Assembly (NCBI GenBank): GCA_963972525.1
Contig: CAXAUZ010000022.1
Span: forward strand, 1 to 64,000
DNA from: Salinilacustrithrix sp003476595
GTDB lineage: Bacteria; Actinomycetota; Acidimicrobiia; Acidimicrobiales; Salinilacustritrichaceae
DNA length: 64,000 bases
Reading direction: 5' to 3'
Shown: positions 54,174 to 63,843 of the stretch, piece after piece
Position numbering within the stretch: position 1 is the first letter of the stretch
How the letters are laid out: each line of letters begins with the position of its first letter
Position numbers and translations under genes: made by a program
The notes under the pieces: generated by a model
Database searches by the model: none
What the model was told of the DNA's origin: nothing
The model's input: only the letters and a program-made list of their open reading frames with translations

Positions 54174-55793
54174 ATGCTGAACGACCACGGCGGCGAGCTG
54201 GCCCTGTCCGTCCTGCGCAGCGCAGGCGTGGACACGATCTACACGCTGTCGGGCGGGCACATCTTCCCGTTCTACGACGCCGCCGCGAAGCGGGACCCGA
54301 ACGTGCGCATCCTCGACGTGCGCCACGAGCAGACCGCCACCTTCGCCGCGGAGGCCGCCGCCAAGCTGACCCGCAACGTCGGCGTCGCCGTGCTCACCGC
54401 CGGCCCCGGCGTCACCAACGGCATCAGCGCCATCACCAGCGCCCAGTTCAACGGCTCACCCGTGCTGGTGCTCGGCGGCCGGGCCCCGCAGGAGCGGTGG
54501 GGGTCGGGCTCGCTGCAGGAGTTCGACCACGTCCCGCTGCTCGCGCCCATCACCAAGCACGCCGCAACGGTCACCGCCACCGACCGGATCGCCGCCGACG
54601 TCGCCCATGCAGTGCAGACCGCGCTCACCCCGCACCGGGGCCCGGTGTTCCTCGACTTCCCGCTCGACGTCGTGTTCGGCATGGCCGAGGTCGAGGCCCC
54701 CGCTGCGGTGCAGCCGTCCGGCCCGGCTCCCGACCCCGACGCGGTCCGCCGGGCCGCCGAGCGCATCGCCACGGCGAAGGCCCCGGCGATCATCGCCGGC
54801 TCCGACGTGTGGTGGGGCGGCGCGCACGACGCCCTCGTCGCCGCCGTGGAGGCCCTGCGCGTCCCGGTCTTCCTCAACGGCCTCGGCCGCGGCACCGTGC
54901 CCGCCGACCACGAGCTGTGCTTCAGCCGCACCCGGAGCCTGCTCAAGGCCGAGGCCGACGTGGTCGTGGTGATCGGCACGCCGCTCGACTTCCGCCTCGG
55001 CTTCGGGAGCTTCGGCGACGCCGAGGTCATCCACGTGGTCGACCACCCCAGCCTCGAACCCGGCCACGTCGAGCCGGCCATCCGGGTCAGCGGCGACCTC
55101 GCCACCGTGCTGCAAGCCTGGGCCGACCACACCGGCGACCGGGCCGACCACGAGCCCTGGATCGCCCGCCTCACCGACGCCGAGGCCGCCGCCCGGGCGG
55201 CCGACGCGCCCCTGCTCGCCGCCGGTGACGACCCGATCAAGCCGACCCGCATCTACGGCGAGCTGGCCAAGCGATTGGACCGCGACGCGGTGGTGGTGTG
55301 CGACGGCGGTGACTTCGTCAGCTACGCCGGCAAGTACGTCGACGTGCAGACGCCCGGGTCCTGGCTCGACACCGGCCCGTTCGGCTGCCTCGGCACCGGC
55401 ATGGGCGGCGCGATCGCGGCCCGGGTCACCCACCCGGACCGCCAGGTCGTGGTGCTGCTCGGCGACGGCGCCGCCGGCTTCTCGCTCATGGACGTGGACA
55501 CCCTCGTCCGCCACGACCTGCCCGTCGTCATGGTGGTGGGCAACAACGGCATCTGGGGCCTGGAGAAGCACCCGATGCAGATGGTCTACGGCTACGACGT
55601 CGCCGCCGACCTCCAACCCGGCACCCGCTACGACGACGTGGTCAAGGCCCTCGGCGGTGCCGGCGAGACCGTGACCGACCCCGACGAGATCGGCCCGGCC
55701 ATGGACCGGGCGTTCGCCTCCGGCGTGCCCTACCTCGTCAACGTCCTGACCGACCCGGCCGACGCCTACCCGCGCTCGTCCAACCTGGCCTGA
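54174..55793 (+). CDS. Thiamine-diphosphate enzyme, acetolactate synthase-like (IlvG-type)
   Basis: This 539-residue ThDP enzyme has the three-domain acetohydroxyacid synthase fold. The catalytic Glu lies in RHEQTATFAAE (E52), the ThDP-binding motif is GDGAAGFSLMDVDTLVRHDLPVVMVVGNN (split here: GDGAAGFS to VVGNN, about 437-465), and AGPGVTNGISAITSA is conserved. It resembles mycobacterial IlvG, a paralogue whose acetolactate synthase role is debated; oxalyl-CoA decarboxylase-like chemistry is also possible. The start ATG at 54174 was preferred over upstream codons that would overlap the DinB gene. A PIG-L gene follows 10 bases later. Confidence 0.9.
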   Translation: MLNDHGGELALSVLRSAGVDTIYTLSGGHIFPFYDAAAKRDPNVRILDVRHEQTATFAAEAAAKLTRNVGVAVLTAGPGVTNGISAITSAQFNGSPVLVLGGRAPQERWGSGSLQEFDHVPLLAPITKHAATVTATDRIAADVAHAVQTALTPHRGPVFLDFPLDVVFGMAEVEAPAAVQPSGPAPDPDAVRRAAERIATAKAPAIIAGSDVWWGGAHDALVAAVEALRVPVFLNGLGRGTVPADHELCFSRTRSLLKAEADVVVVIGTPLDFRLGFGSFGDAEVIHVVDHPSLEPGHVEPAIRVSGDLATVLQAWADHTGDRADHEPWIARLTDAEAAARAADAPLLAAGDDPIKPTRIYGELAKRLDRDAVVVCDGGDFVSYAGKYVDVQTPGSWLDTGPFGCLGTGMGGAIAARVTHPDRQVVVLLGDGAAGFSLMDVDTLVRHDLPVVMVVGNNGIWGLEKHPMQMVYGYDVAADLQPGTRYDDVVKALGGAGETVTDPDEIGPAMDRAFASGVPYLVNVLTDPADAYPRSSNLA

Positions 55794-55803
55794 GGAGGCT
55801 CCC

Positions 55804-56511
55804 GTGACCGAGCTTGAAGCGTTCCCCGAGGACTGGGGCCGTGCCCTCGCCGTCGTCGCCCACCCCGACGACATGGAGTACGGCGCGGCCGCCGCCGTGG
55901 CCCGCTGGACCGCCCAGGGCAGGTGGGTCGGCTACGTGCTGGTCACCGAGGGCGAGGCCGGCATCTCGACGATGGCGCCCGAGGAGGTGGCCCCGATCCG
56001 TCGGGAGGAGCAGATCGCCAGCTGTGCCGTCGTCGGCGTCACCGACGTGGAGTTCCTCGACCACCCCGACGGCACCGTGGTCGAGGGCCTCGAGCTGCGG
56101 GCCGACCTCGCCGCCGCCATCCGCCGCCACCGGTCCGACGTGGTGCTGTCGATCAACCACCACGAGTCGTGGGGCGGCCCGTCCTGGAACCACGCCGACC
56201 ACCGGGCCGTGGGCCGAGCGCTGCTCGACGCCGTGCGCGACGCCGCCAACCCGTGGGTGTTCCCCGACCGGGGCGAGGCCTGGGACGGCGTGCGGTTCAC
56301 GGCGTTCAACGCCAGCCCGCAGTCCACCCACTTCGTGGACGTCACCGGAACCTTCGACGCCGGCGTCGAATCGCTGCGGTGCCACGCCACGTACCTGCGC
56401 CACCTCCAGGGCGACATGGCCGACCCGGCGTCGTTCCTGCGCGGCGGTGCCGAGGACGCCGGCCGCCGCGCGGGTGTCGATCTGGCCACGACCTTCGAGG
56501 TCATCGGCTGA
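55804..56511 (+). CDS. PIG-L family N-acetylglucosaminyl deacetylase-like protein
   Basis: This 235-residue zinc-dependent deacetylase of the LmbE/PIG-L fold has AHPDD (about 19-23) and the distal ligand in NHADHRAVG (about 130-138). Relatives include MshB and Mca of mycothiol metabolism, but it lacks their particular signatures, so the substrate (an N-acyl sugar or an amide) is open. The GTG start follows GGAGGC with good spacing and lies 10 bases after the TPP enzyme, suggesting a two-gene operon. Confidence 0.9.
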   Translation: MTELEAFPEDWGRALAVVAHPDDMEYGAAAAVARWTAQGRWVGYVLVTEGEAGISTMAPEEVAPIRREEQIASCAVVGVTDVEFLDHPDGTVVEGLELRADLAAAIRRHRSDVVLSINHHESWGGPSWNHADHRAVGRALLDAVRDAANPWVFPDRGEAWDGVRFTAFNASPQSTHFVDVTGTFDAGVESLRCHATYLRHLQGDMADPASFLRGGAEDAGRRAGVDLATTFEVIG

Positions 56512-56616
56512 GGCACCCCGGTTCCCCACCGATGGATCCCCACCGATGAATCCGTGGCGCTCGCTGCGTCAGGTCGCGAAGATCACATCCACCACCTGAC
56601 ACAGGAGCCGCACACC

Positions 56617-57036
56617 ATGGCCTTCCATCCGTACCTCAACTTCAAGGGCACCTGCCGCGAGGCGTTCACCCGCTACCAGGAGATCTTCGGCGGCGACCTC
56701 CACATCATGGGCGCCGGCGACATGCCCGCCGACGAGGACACCCCGCCCGACTGGGACCCCGACATGGTCCTCCACGCCGCGCTGATGGTCGGCGACGCCA
56801 TGATCATGGCGTCCGACGATCCGAACATGAGCGGCCCGCCGTCGGGCGCCTACATCCACCACGAGGCCGCCGACGTCGACGCGGCCAAGCGCGCGTTCGA
56901 GGCCCTCGCCGAGGGCGGCCAGGTCGAGATGGACTTCGGCGAGACGTTCTGGTCACCGGGCTTCGGTGCCTGCGCCGACCGCTGGGGCACGCTCTGGATG
57001 GTGAGCGCGCCCAGCGAGTTCGAGATGCCGGGCTGA
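56617..57036 (+). CDS. VOC/PhnB-like glyoxalase-fold protein
   Basis: This 139-residue VOC superfamily protein is of the PhnB/3-demethylubiquinone-9 methyltransferase-like type: FHPYLNFKGTCREAFTRYQEIFGGDL, then VLHAALMVGDAMIMASDD, and SPGFGACADRWGTLWMVS. Such proteins form dimers and often bind metal or small ligands; the function is rarely known. AGGAG lies ten bases before the ATG at 56617. The ~100 bases upstream contain a short direct repeat (CCCCACCGATG) and no gene. Confidence 0.9.
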   Translation: MAFHPYLNFKGTCREAFTRYQEIFGGDLHIMGAGDMPADEDTPPDWDPDMVLHAALMVGDAMIMASDDPNMSGPPSGAYIHHEAADVDAAKRAFEALAEGGQVEMDFGETFWSPGFGACADRWGTLWMVSAPSEFEMPG

Positions 57037-57037
57037 G

Positions 57038-57313
57038 CTAGCGCTCGTCCCTGGGCAGCCGGTGGGCCCGGTCCGGGTCGGCGCTCGGCGCCTGGCTGAG
57101 CAGGGGCTTGTGCTCCTCCCGGCGTCGCCGGGCCGCCTCCTCGTCGGACTTGATGGCCCGCTCGAGGTAGGTCAGGTCGATCACGGGTCCGTCGTCGTCG
57201 TCGACGCGGCGTCTCGGTGACCACGCCCGCGCGGCCACCACCAGGGCGACCAGGACGACGAGGGCGAAGAAGGCGATGAGCAACCCTGCGGGGGTGATGG
57301 AGAGTTCGGACAC
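57038..57313 (-). CDS. Small single-pass membrane protein, 91 aa
   Basis: The GTG at 57313 is preceded by GAGGAG with seven-base spacing. The product has one strong transmembrane helix (about residues 9-29, GLLIAFFALVVLVALVVAA) followed by a cytosolic basic/acidic tail (SPRRRVDDDDGPVIDLTYLE) and a charged helical segment rich in Arg, Glu and Lys. It converges tail-to-tail with the VOC gene, with one base between. No family recognised; the VIDLTYLE stretch could bind a partner. Confidence 0.75.
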   Translation of the reverse strand: MSELSITPAGLLIAFFALVVLVALVVAARAWSPRRRVDDDDGPVIDLTYLERAIKSDEEAARRRREEHKPLLSQAPSADPDRAHRLPRDER

Positions 57314-57399
57314 GGGGGCTCCTCGGGGCCGTGTCTCCGGATGGCGGAGCGCGGCCCCGGCGCACCGCCACCGCGCTCCCTTCCCCGTGGGAGCGTCGC

Positions 57400-59055
<1,656 letters not shown>

Positions 59056-59125
59056 GGTGTCCCCCTGTGGTCGTCGTCCCCGTGTTGTCGGCGGGGAAGG
59101 TAGCGGGGCGCGGGTGGCCTCCGGG

Positions 59126-59224
59126 CTACAGGGCGCGCAGGACCGCGATCAGGAGCAGCGACAGCACCACGGACAGCACGATCGAGCCGAGGCAGCCGAG
59201 CCGGTTCGAGAAGAAGAGGAACAC
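59126..59224 (-). CDS. Conserved-looking membrane microprotein, 32 aa
   Basis: A GTG start gives a 32-residue peptide: a short FLFFSNRLGCLGS head followed by a single hydrophobic helix (IVLSVVLSLLLIAVLRAL). I recall peptides with the same SNRLGCLGS string in other Actinomycetota genomes, which are usually unannotated because of size. It lies 22 bases downstream of the PPOX gene on the same strand. Its function is unknown; a small membrane-protein regulator is conceivable. Confidence 0.65.
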   Translation of the reverse strand: MFLFFSNRLGCLGSIVLSVVLSLLLIAVLRAL

Positions 59225-59246
59225 GGCGGGAGCCCTACCCGGGCGG

Positions 59247-59672
59247 TCAGTCGGCGATGTCGAAGGCGGCGGTCACCCGGGTCGGGTGGAGCCGGACGAG
59301 CAGCTCGCCGGGCACGCCGTTGCGAGCGCCGAACTCCTCGGCCCGGTCCTCGCCCATGTAGCGCCCGCCGATGATGGTGGCGAAGCGGCGGACCTCGGCC
59401 CGGTCCTCGGAAAGGGTGACCGTGCCGTCCACCTTCACGAAGGAGTACGGCGGGTGCTCGTCGTCGACGACCATCGACACGCGGCCCTCGCGGGACAGCG
59501 CCTTGCCCTTGCCGGTGTCCGCGCCCGTGTTGAAGACGATGTCGCCGCCGTCGAGCACGAACCAGATCGGGGCCACGTGCGGTGCCCCGTCCGCCGCCAC
59601 CCACGCCACCTTGCCGGTGCGGGTGCCGGCGGACAGGAAGTCACGCACGGCTTGGTCGTCGAGCGATGCCAT
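59247..59672 (-). CDS. PPOX-class (F420/FMN) oxidoreductase-like protein
   Basis: This 141-residue split beta-barrel protein of the pyridoxamine 5'-phosphate oxidase-like superfamily, similar to Rv1155-type F420-binding proteins, has FLSAGTRTGKVAWVAADGAPHVAPIWF in its N-terminus (a typical TxRxDGxPHxxPxWF equivalent), GKGKALSREGRVSMVVDD and FVKVDGTV. It likely reduces a small molecule using F420H2 or FMN. The ATG at 59672 is chosen because the longer upstream frame passes through the next small gene. Confidence 0.88.
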   Translation of the reverse strand: MASLDDQAVRDFLSAGTRTGKVAWVAADGAPHVAPIWFVLDGGDIVFNTGADTGKGKALSREGRVSMVVDDEHPPYSFVKVDGTVTLSEDRAEVRRFATIIGGRYMGEDRAEEFGARNGVPGELLVRLHPTRVTAAFDIAD

Positions 59673-59683
59673 CGCCCTCGGGT

Positions 59684-59881
59684 CTAGCGGTTGCCGCGGT
59701 TGTGGGTCATCGGGCGGATGACCTTGCCGCTCTGCTTGCCGGCCTTGCCCGCCAGCTCGTGCGGCGGGGTCGCCGCGGTCACCTCGGGCATGCCGGGGCG
59801 ATCGCGCTTGGGGGTCTTGGTCGGGTTCTTGGTGCCCTTGGGGGTCACGCGACCCGAGCCACGCTTGTTCTTGGCAGTCAT
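59684..59881 (-). CDS. Small basic protein, 65 aa
   Basis: A 65-residue Lys/Arg/Thr/Pro-rich protein starts at an ATG with AGAGGAAG upstream at normal spacing, good evidence for translation. It contains RVTPKGTKNPTKTPKRD and ends KVIRPMTHNRGNR. It looks intrinsically disordered and might bind nucleic acid or ribosome, but no family is recognised. It ends 11 bases before the PPOX gene, so the two and the 32-residue peptide may form one transcript. The 119 bases between it and the regulator at 60001 hold no gene I can see. Confidence 0.7.
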   Translation of the reverse strand: MTAKNKRGSGRVTPKGTKNPTKTPKRDRPGMPEVTAATPPHELAGKAGKQSGKVIRPMTHNRGNR

Positions 59882-60000
59882 CGAACTTCCTCTCGTCGTC
59901 GGCGCCGGACGGCCCGGCGCATGCCAGGGATGGAGTCGATTCACAGCCGCATGACCCTGACGGTACGCCTGCACCGCCCGGAGGGGAAGCGGGTTGCCGG

Positions 60001-60567
60001 TCAGTCGGTGTGGGAGTGGGCCCGCTGGCCGTCGCCGTCGAAGACCATGAGCAGCTCGGCGACACCGTCGACGGCGTCGATCGCGTGGGGGGTCATGGTC
60101 GAGAACTCGGCCGCCTCGCCGGCCTCGACCACCAGCTGGCGCTCGCCGAGGGTGAGCAGGATCCGGCCCTCCAGCACGTAGAGCCAGTCGTGGCCCGGGT
60201 GCACGCGGGGCTCGCCGCGCGGTGCGCCGGGCTCCAACCGCACCTTCATCGCGGTGGTCGAACCGGTCGGCCGGCTCAGCGGCCAGGTCGTCTCGCCCGG
60301 ACGGTGGCTGGCGACCGGGCGGATGACGACGTCGGTGTCGGGGGACTCGACCTCGAGCAGGGAGTCGAGGTCGATCTGCAGGGCCCGGGCCAGCGGCACC
60401 AGCACGTCGAGGCCCACGGACCGCTTGCCCGTCTCCAACCGGCTGATCGTCGACGCGCTCAGGTTGGCCCGCTCGGCCAGCGCGTCGAGCGACCAGCCGA
60501 GCGACTGGCGCAGGCTCCGCAGCCGGGATCGCACGAGGGCATCGAGGTCGGTCGCATCGGCGGGCAC
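60001..60567 (-). CDS. XRE-family regulator with C-terminal cupin
   Basis: This 188-residue one-component regulator has an N-terminal HTH_3 domain (about 12-66: LRQSLGWSLDALAERANLSASTISRLETGKRS) and a C-terminal cupin (about 100-180: HPGHDWLYVLEGRILLTLGERQLVVEAGEAAEF). Such proteins usually sense a small ligand and repress a nearby gene. It is divergent from the reductase-methyltransferase fusion at 60645, with a perfect inverted repeat between them, and is the probable regulator of it. The start is a GTG at 60567. Confidence 0.92.
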   Translation of the reverse strand: MPADATDLDALVRSRLRSLRQSLGWSLDALAERANLSASTISRLETGKRSVGLDVLVPLARALQIDLDSLLEVESPDTDVVIRPVASHRPGETTWPLSRPTGSTTAMKVRLEPGAPRGEPRVHPGHDWLYVLEGRILLTLGERQLVVEAGEAAEFSTMTPHAIDAVDGVAELLMVFDGDGQRAHSHTD

Positions 60568-60586
60568 CAGGCCAGGCTGGCACCTT

Positions 60587-60603
60587 CTTGCGAATCCCGC
60601 AAG
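60587..60603. promoter_or_regulatory. Operator candidate, inverted repeat CTTGCG-N5-CGCAAG
   Basis: A perfect 6-base inverted repeat with five-base spacer lies midway in the 77-base region between the XRE-cupin regulator and the gene it probably controls. XRE repressors commonly bind such TTGCG...CGCAA dyads. No other strong dyad is visible in this gap. Confidence 0.6.
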
Positions 60604-60644
60604 AGGGGTTGTCCAGACTGCATGGCACTCGTACCTTCGCCGGC

Positions 60645-62207
60645 ATGGACACCACCGCTCCGCACCACTGCGACGTCGCCGTCATCGGCGGTGGCGGCGC
60701 CGGCCTCGCTGCCGCCCTCCAGCTCGCCCGGTCCCGCCGGTCGGTCGTGGTCGTCGACGCCGGCGAGCCCCGCAACGCGCCGGCCAGCCACATGCACGGC
60801 TACCTCGGCCACGACGGCCTGCCGCCGGGCGAGCTGCTCGCCCTCGGGCGCGACGAGGTGCGCAGCTACGGCGGCACCATCCGCCCGGGGACCGCCACGT
60901 CGCTCGACCGGGGAGACGACGGCTTCCGGGTCGGCCTGGGCGACGGCACCGCCCTCCACGCCCGGCGGGTCGTGATGGCGACGGGGCTCATCGACGAGCT
61001 GCCCGACATCCCCGGCGTCGCCGAGCAGTGGGGTCGGGGTGTCCTGCACTGCCCCTACTGCCACGGCTGGGAGGTCCGGGACCAGGCCATCGTCGTGCTC
61101 GCCACCGGACCGAACGCCACCCACCAGGCGCTCCTGTTCCGCCAGCTCTCCGACCGGGTGACGGTCATCGTCCACGACGGTCCCGGTCCGGACGTCGAGG
61201 ACCGCGCCCGGCTCACCGCCCGCGGCATCGTCGTCGAGCACGGTCCCGCGGCCGCCGTGGTGGGCGAGGTCGACGTCGTGCGGGCCGTTCGGCTCGCCGA
61301 CGGACGCTCGATCGACGCCGATGCGGTGGTGGTGGCGCCGCGGTTCGTCGCCCGAACCGAGCTGCTCGCCGGGGTGGGCATCGAGCCGGTGCCGGCCCCC
61401 ATGGGCATGGGGCTGATGGTCGAGACGGACGGCCGGGGCGCGACCTCCGTCCCCGGCATCTACGCCGCCGGCAACGTCGCCGACGTGTCCAACCAGGTCC
61501 TGCAGGCCGCGGCTGAGGGCAGCCGGATCGGTGCGGTCATCAACGCCGACCTCGTCCAGGAGGACGTGGCCCGTGCCGCGGCAGCGATCGCCGGTGACGA
61601 CGCCGGCAGCTGGGACGCCCGCTACGTCGGCCGGGGTCAGCGCATGTGGAGCGGCCACGCCAACGCGGCCTTCGTCGCCGAGGTCGAGGGGCTCCAGCCC
61701 GGGCGGGCGCTCGACGTCGGTTGCGGCGAGGGCGCCGACGCGATCTGGTTGGCGCAGCGCGGCTGGGACGTGGTCGCCGTCGACATCTCCGACGTGGCGA
61801 TCGACCGGGCGGCGAAGGCGGCCAGCGACGCCGGCGTCACCGTCGACTGGCGGGCCGTGGACCCCACCGTTCACCCCCCGGAGCCGGGCGCCTACGACCT
61901 GGTGTCGCTGCAGTACCCGGCGCTGCGCCACGACGCCGGCGGCCACGTGATCCGCTCGATCGTCGACGCGGTCGCGCCCGGCGGCACGCTCCTCGTCGTC
62001 GGCCACTCCTTCGACCGCGTGGACGGGCACCACCACCCCCACTTCGACCCGGCCGACTACGTGCAGCCGTCCGACGTCGCCGACCTGCTCGGCGACGGCG
62101 GCGGCTGGACCATCGAGGTCCACGAGGTCCGGCCCCGGGAGATGCCCGAGGGCCGCCAGGGCCCCGACGTGCCCGACGTGGTGCTGCGGGCCCGTCGGGA
62201 CGGCTGA
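60645..62207 (+). CDS. Thioredoxin reductase-like / SAM methyltransferase fusion
   Basis: This 520-residue fusion has an N-terminal FAD/NAD(P)-dependent reductase (about 1-310): FAD Rossmann loop GGGGAGLAAAL (15-25), the redox-type CPYC pair (136-139, in LHCPYCHGWE) and GIYAAGNVADVSNQ for FAD. The C-terminal class I SAM-dependent methyltransferase (about 330-520) has motif I LDVGCGEGAD (about 354) and VVAVDISDVAI. Such bifunctional proteins occur in several Actinomycetota and some seem to act on metals/metalloids or thiols, but the substrate here is unknown. It is divergent from an XRE-cupin regulator and preceded by a good dyad. Confidence 0.9.
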   Translation: MDTTAPHHCDVAVIGGGGAGLAAALQLARSRRSVVVVDAGEPRNAPASHMHGYLGHDGLPPGELLALGRDEVRSYGGTIRPGTATSLDRGDDGFRVGLGDGTALHARRVVMATGLIDELPDIPGVAEQWGRGVLHCPYCHGWEVRDQAIVVLATGPNATHQALLFRQLSDRVTVIVHDGPGPDVEDRARLTARGIVVEHGPAAAVVGEVDVVRAVRLADGRSIDADAVVVAPRFVARTELLAGVGIEPVPAPMGMGLMVETDGRGATSVPGIYAAGNVADVSNQVLQAAAEGSRIGAVINADLVQEDVARAAAAIAGDDAGSWDARYVGRGQRMWSGHANAAFVAEVEGLQPGRALDVGCGEGADAIWLAQRGWDVVAVDISDVAIDRAAKAASDAGVTVDWRAVDPTVHPPEPGAYDLVSLQYPALRHDAGGHVIRSIVDAVAPGGTLLVVGHSFDRVDGHHHPHFDPADYVQPSDVADLLGDGGGWTIEVHEVRPREMPEGRQGPDVPDVVLRARRDG

Positions 62208-62230
62208 CCCACCCGGACTCGGCGATTGCG

Positions 62231-62611
62231 TCAGATCACGAGGATCGTCGCCGTCGGATCGAGGGCGCGCAGGTCGTCCGGATCGGAGGTGACGATGCGC
62301 TGGTGCGCTCGACTGGCACAGATGGCGACGTGGGCGTCCACGACGTCGGAAGTCCCGCTGGCCGCGAGCAGGCGGCCGACGCTGGTGGCGTCCACCCGAT
62401 CGAGGGGCACGACATCCGTCGTGGGCTGGCGTACCAGCCGAGCGAGTCGGGCCTGCTGCGCCGGTCGACGGAGCGCCTGCGCCAGCGCTGTCGCCGGCAC
62501 GGTCACGCGGGCACCCGTCTCTCTCGCTCGTGCGAGGAGTGCCACGACCCGTCGGTCGTTGCGGTCCAGGGCGATCAACGGACCGGCGTCCAGGGTGATG
62601 CCGACGCTCAT
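62231..62611 (-). CDS. vapC: PIN-domain toxin (VapC-like)
   Basis: This 126-residue PIN-domain ribonuclease has the acidic residues in LDAGPLIALDR (D8), DVVDAHVAICA (second Asp cluster) and TSDPDDLRAL. The second acidic position of classical VapC (an LxEV-like Glu) reads LAQALRRP, a Gln variant I have seen in this actinobacterial subgroup, so activity is likely but not certain. The ATG at 62611 overlaps the antitoxin stop (ATGA), the usual VapBC coupling. Free toxin would cleave tRNA or rRNA. Confidence 0.9.
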   Translation of the reverse strand: MSVGITLDAGPLIALDRNDRRVVALLARARETGARVTVPATALAQALRRPAQQARLARLVRQPTTDVVPLDRVDATSVGRLLAASGTSDVVDAHVAICASRAHQRIVTSDPDDLRALDPTATILVI

Positions 62612-62877
62612 CGTGTCGAGCCGGTCGGCGGCGGATCGCTGAGGATCTCGTCTGCCCACGCTCGCTCGGCGTCGGTGAGCGGTCCACCCGTGTCGTGCAG
62701 GGCGTCTGCGAGCAGGGCGCCCCAGCCGGCAACGTCGGCCAGAACCGTGGCGACCGCATCCTGTACGAATCCGGAGACGCTGGCTGCCGAGCCGGACTGC
62801 ACGAGCGAACGGATGGCTGCGACCTGCTCTTCCTCCAGCGTCACCGTCACCTTCTTGGTCGCCATACCGGTCACCAT
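62608..62877 (-). CDS. vapB: VapB/CopG-like antitoxin
   Basis: This 89-residue antitoxin has an N-terminal ribbon-helix-helix segment (KKVTVTLEEEQVAAIRSLV...SVSGFVQDAVATVL) and a C-terminal acidic toxin-binding tail. I chose the ATG at 62877 (MVTGMATKK) because AGGAG sits eight bases upstream; the alternative ATG at 62865 lacks such a site. The start region contains direct GGTATGG repeats that could serve as autoregulatory sites. It precedes and overlaps vapC. Confidence 0.85.
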   Translation of the reverse strand: MVTGMATKKVTVTLEEEQVAAIRSLVQSGSAASVSGFVQDAVATVLADVAGWGALLADALHDTGGPLTDAERAWADEILSDPPPTGSTR

Positions 62878-62946
62878 ACCGGCGGCTCCTGGGTTCGGGC
62901 TCGCCGACGGGACAACGCGTCGAGCGTGCACATGATGCACATGGGT

Positions 62947-63018
62947 GGTGTCCTCCTTGCGCGGCGATGAGCCGTGCTCCTTTGCGCGGCGATGAGCCGT
63001 GCTCCTTTCGAGGACACC
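62947..63018. repeat. Two exact 25-base tandem repeats bracketed by 9-base inverted repeats
   Basis: The units at 62957-62981 and 62982-63006 are identical and begin TTGCGCGGCGATGAGCCG, ending TGCTCCT. GGTGTCCTC (62947-62955) and GAGGACACC (63010-63018) flank them and could form a stem enclosing both. A small dyad GTGCA-N5-TGCAC lies just upstream at 62926-62940. The 201-base gap (62878-63078) has no convincing gene. The repeat resembles a degenerate type I-E CRISPR repeat but has no spacers. Confidence 0.85.
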
Positions 63019-63078
63019 CCTTGGCGCGTGGTGTCGAGCGCTACTGCCAGTGTGCCGAGAGGGTCGGACAGGAACCGG

Positions 63079-63843
63079 TCAACTTCGCTCCACCCAGGTG
63101 GCGATGGCTGCGCTCTGATCGTCCACGATGCACCGGATCCGCACGCCGTCCGGCGTGTCGACGTGCGCGCCGTTGTAGGTGGCGACCCGGCCTGACGGCA
63201 TCCAGGCCTGCACCGGGACCTCGAAGCTCGGGCTCAGGGTGTCGACGTCGAGCAGGGTCAGCCCGCCGAGTTGCACCCGCCCGTCCGGCGCCGCGATGGC
63301 GCCGAGCCCGGAGGCCACGACGGTGGTGGCATCGATCACCGTGAGGTCCTGGTGGTCGACGAACAGGTTGGGGTTGGTCCGCTGGTCCAGCACCGCGCCC
63401 TCGTGGTCCAGTCGGTAGAGGGTGCGGGACCCCCACGACACGGCGAGCAGGGTGTCGTCCGGCAGGTCGCAGACCGCGCCGAGGTGGTCGTCGAAGCCGA
63501 AGCGCGCCGTGGTGCGCAGCTCCACGTCGACGCAGATGACCGTGGTGGTCGATGCCGGCCGGTACTCCGCCACCGGCACCCAGCAGCGACCCCGGTCCGA
63601 GGAGATGCCGCCGGGGTGGAAGCGCTCGCCGTCCGTGATGTCTTGCCGTTGTTGGACGGCCCCGTCGATGTCGACCACCAGCAGCTCGCCCCGCCCGTCG
63701 CCGTGCACCGTCGACACCAGCCAGTGCTCCCCCCATGGCATCAGCCCCTGCGGGTGTCCGACGTCCGTCTGCACCTCGACCGACGACTCGAGCTGCCAGC
63801 GGGTGCTGCGGTCGAGGCGCTGCAGCGCCTCCGGGACGATCAC
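63079..63843 (-). CDS. DUF6454-like beta-propeller-type protein
   Basis: This 254-residue protein has a repeated strand pattern (TDVGHPQGLMPWGEHWLVST, GERFHPGGISSDRGRCWVPVAEYRP, DDHLGAVCDLPDDTLLAVSWGSRTLYRLD, DHQDLTVIDATTVVASG), like a DUF6454/quinoprotein- or gluconolactonase-style propeller. No signal peptide is visible. The GTG at 63843 overlaps the stop of the upstream antitoxin-like gene (GTGA), which fixes this start. Pairing of such a protein with an antitoxin is odd, since a PIN toxin normally follows. Function unknown. Confidence 0.78.
   Translation of the reverse strand: MIVPEALQRLDRSTRWQLESSVEVQTDVGHPQGLMPWGEHWLVSTVHGDGRGELLVVDIDGAVQQRQDITDGERFHPGGISSDRGRCWVPVAEYRPASTTTVICVDVELRTTARFGFDDHLGAVCDLPDDTLLAVSWGSRTLYRLDHEGAVLDQRTNPNLFVDHQDLTVIDATTVVASGLGAIAAPDGRVQLGGLTLLDVDTLSPSFEVPVQAWMPSGRVATYNGAHVDTPDGVRIRCIVDDQSAAIATWVERS

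Noticed and set aside
59882..60000. Possible tRNA or small RNA in the gap between the basic microprotein and the XRE regulator
   Set aside because: No cloverleaf, T-loop GTTCGA motif or CCA end could be found; nothing supportable is there.
60459..62759. 766-residue minus-strand open frame over the reductase-methyltransferase fusion
   Set aside because: The plus-strand frame has the FAD, CPYC and SAM motifs; the antisense frame has no recognisable domain.
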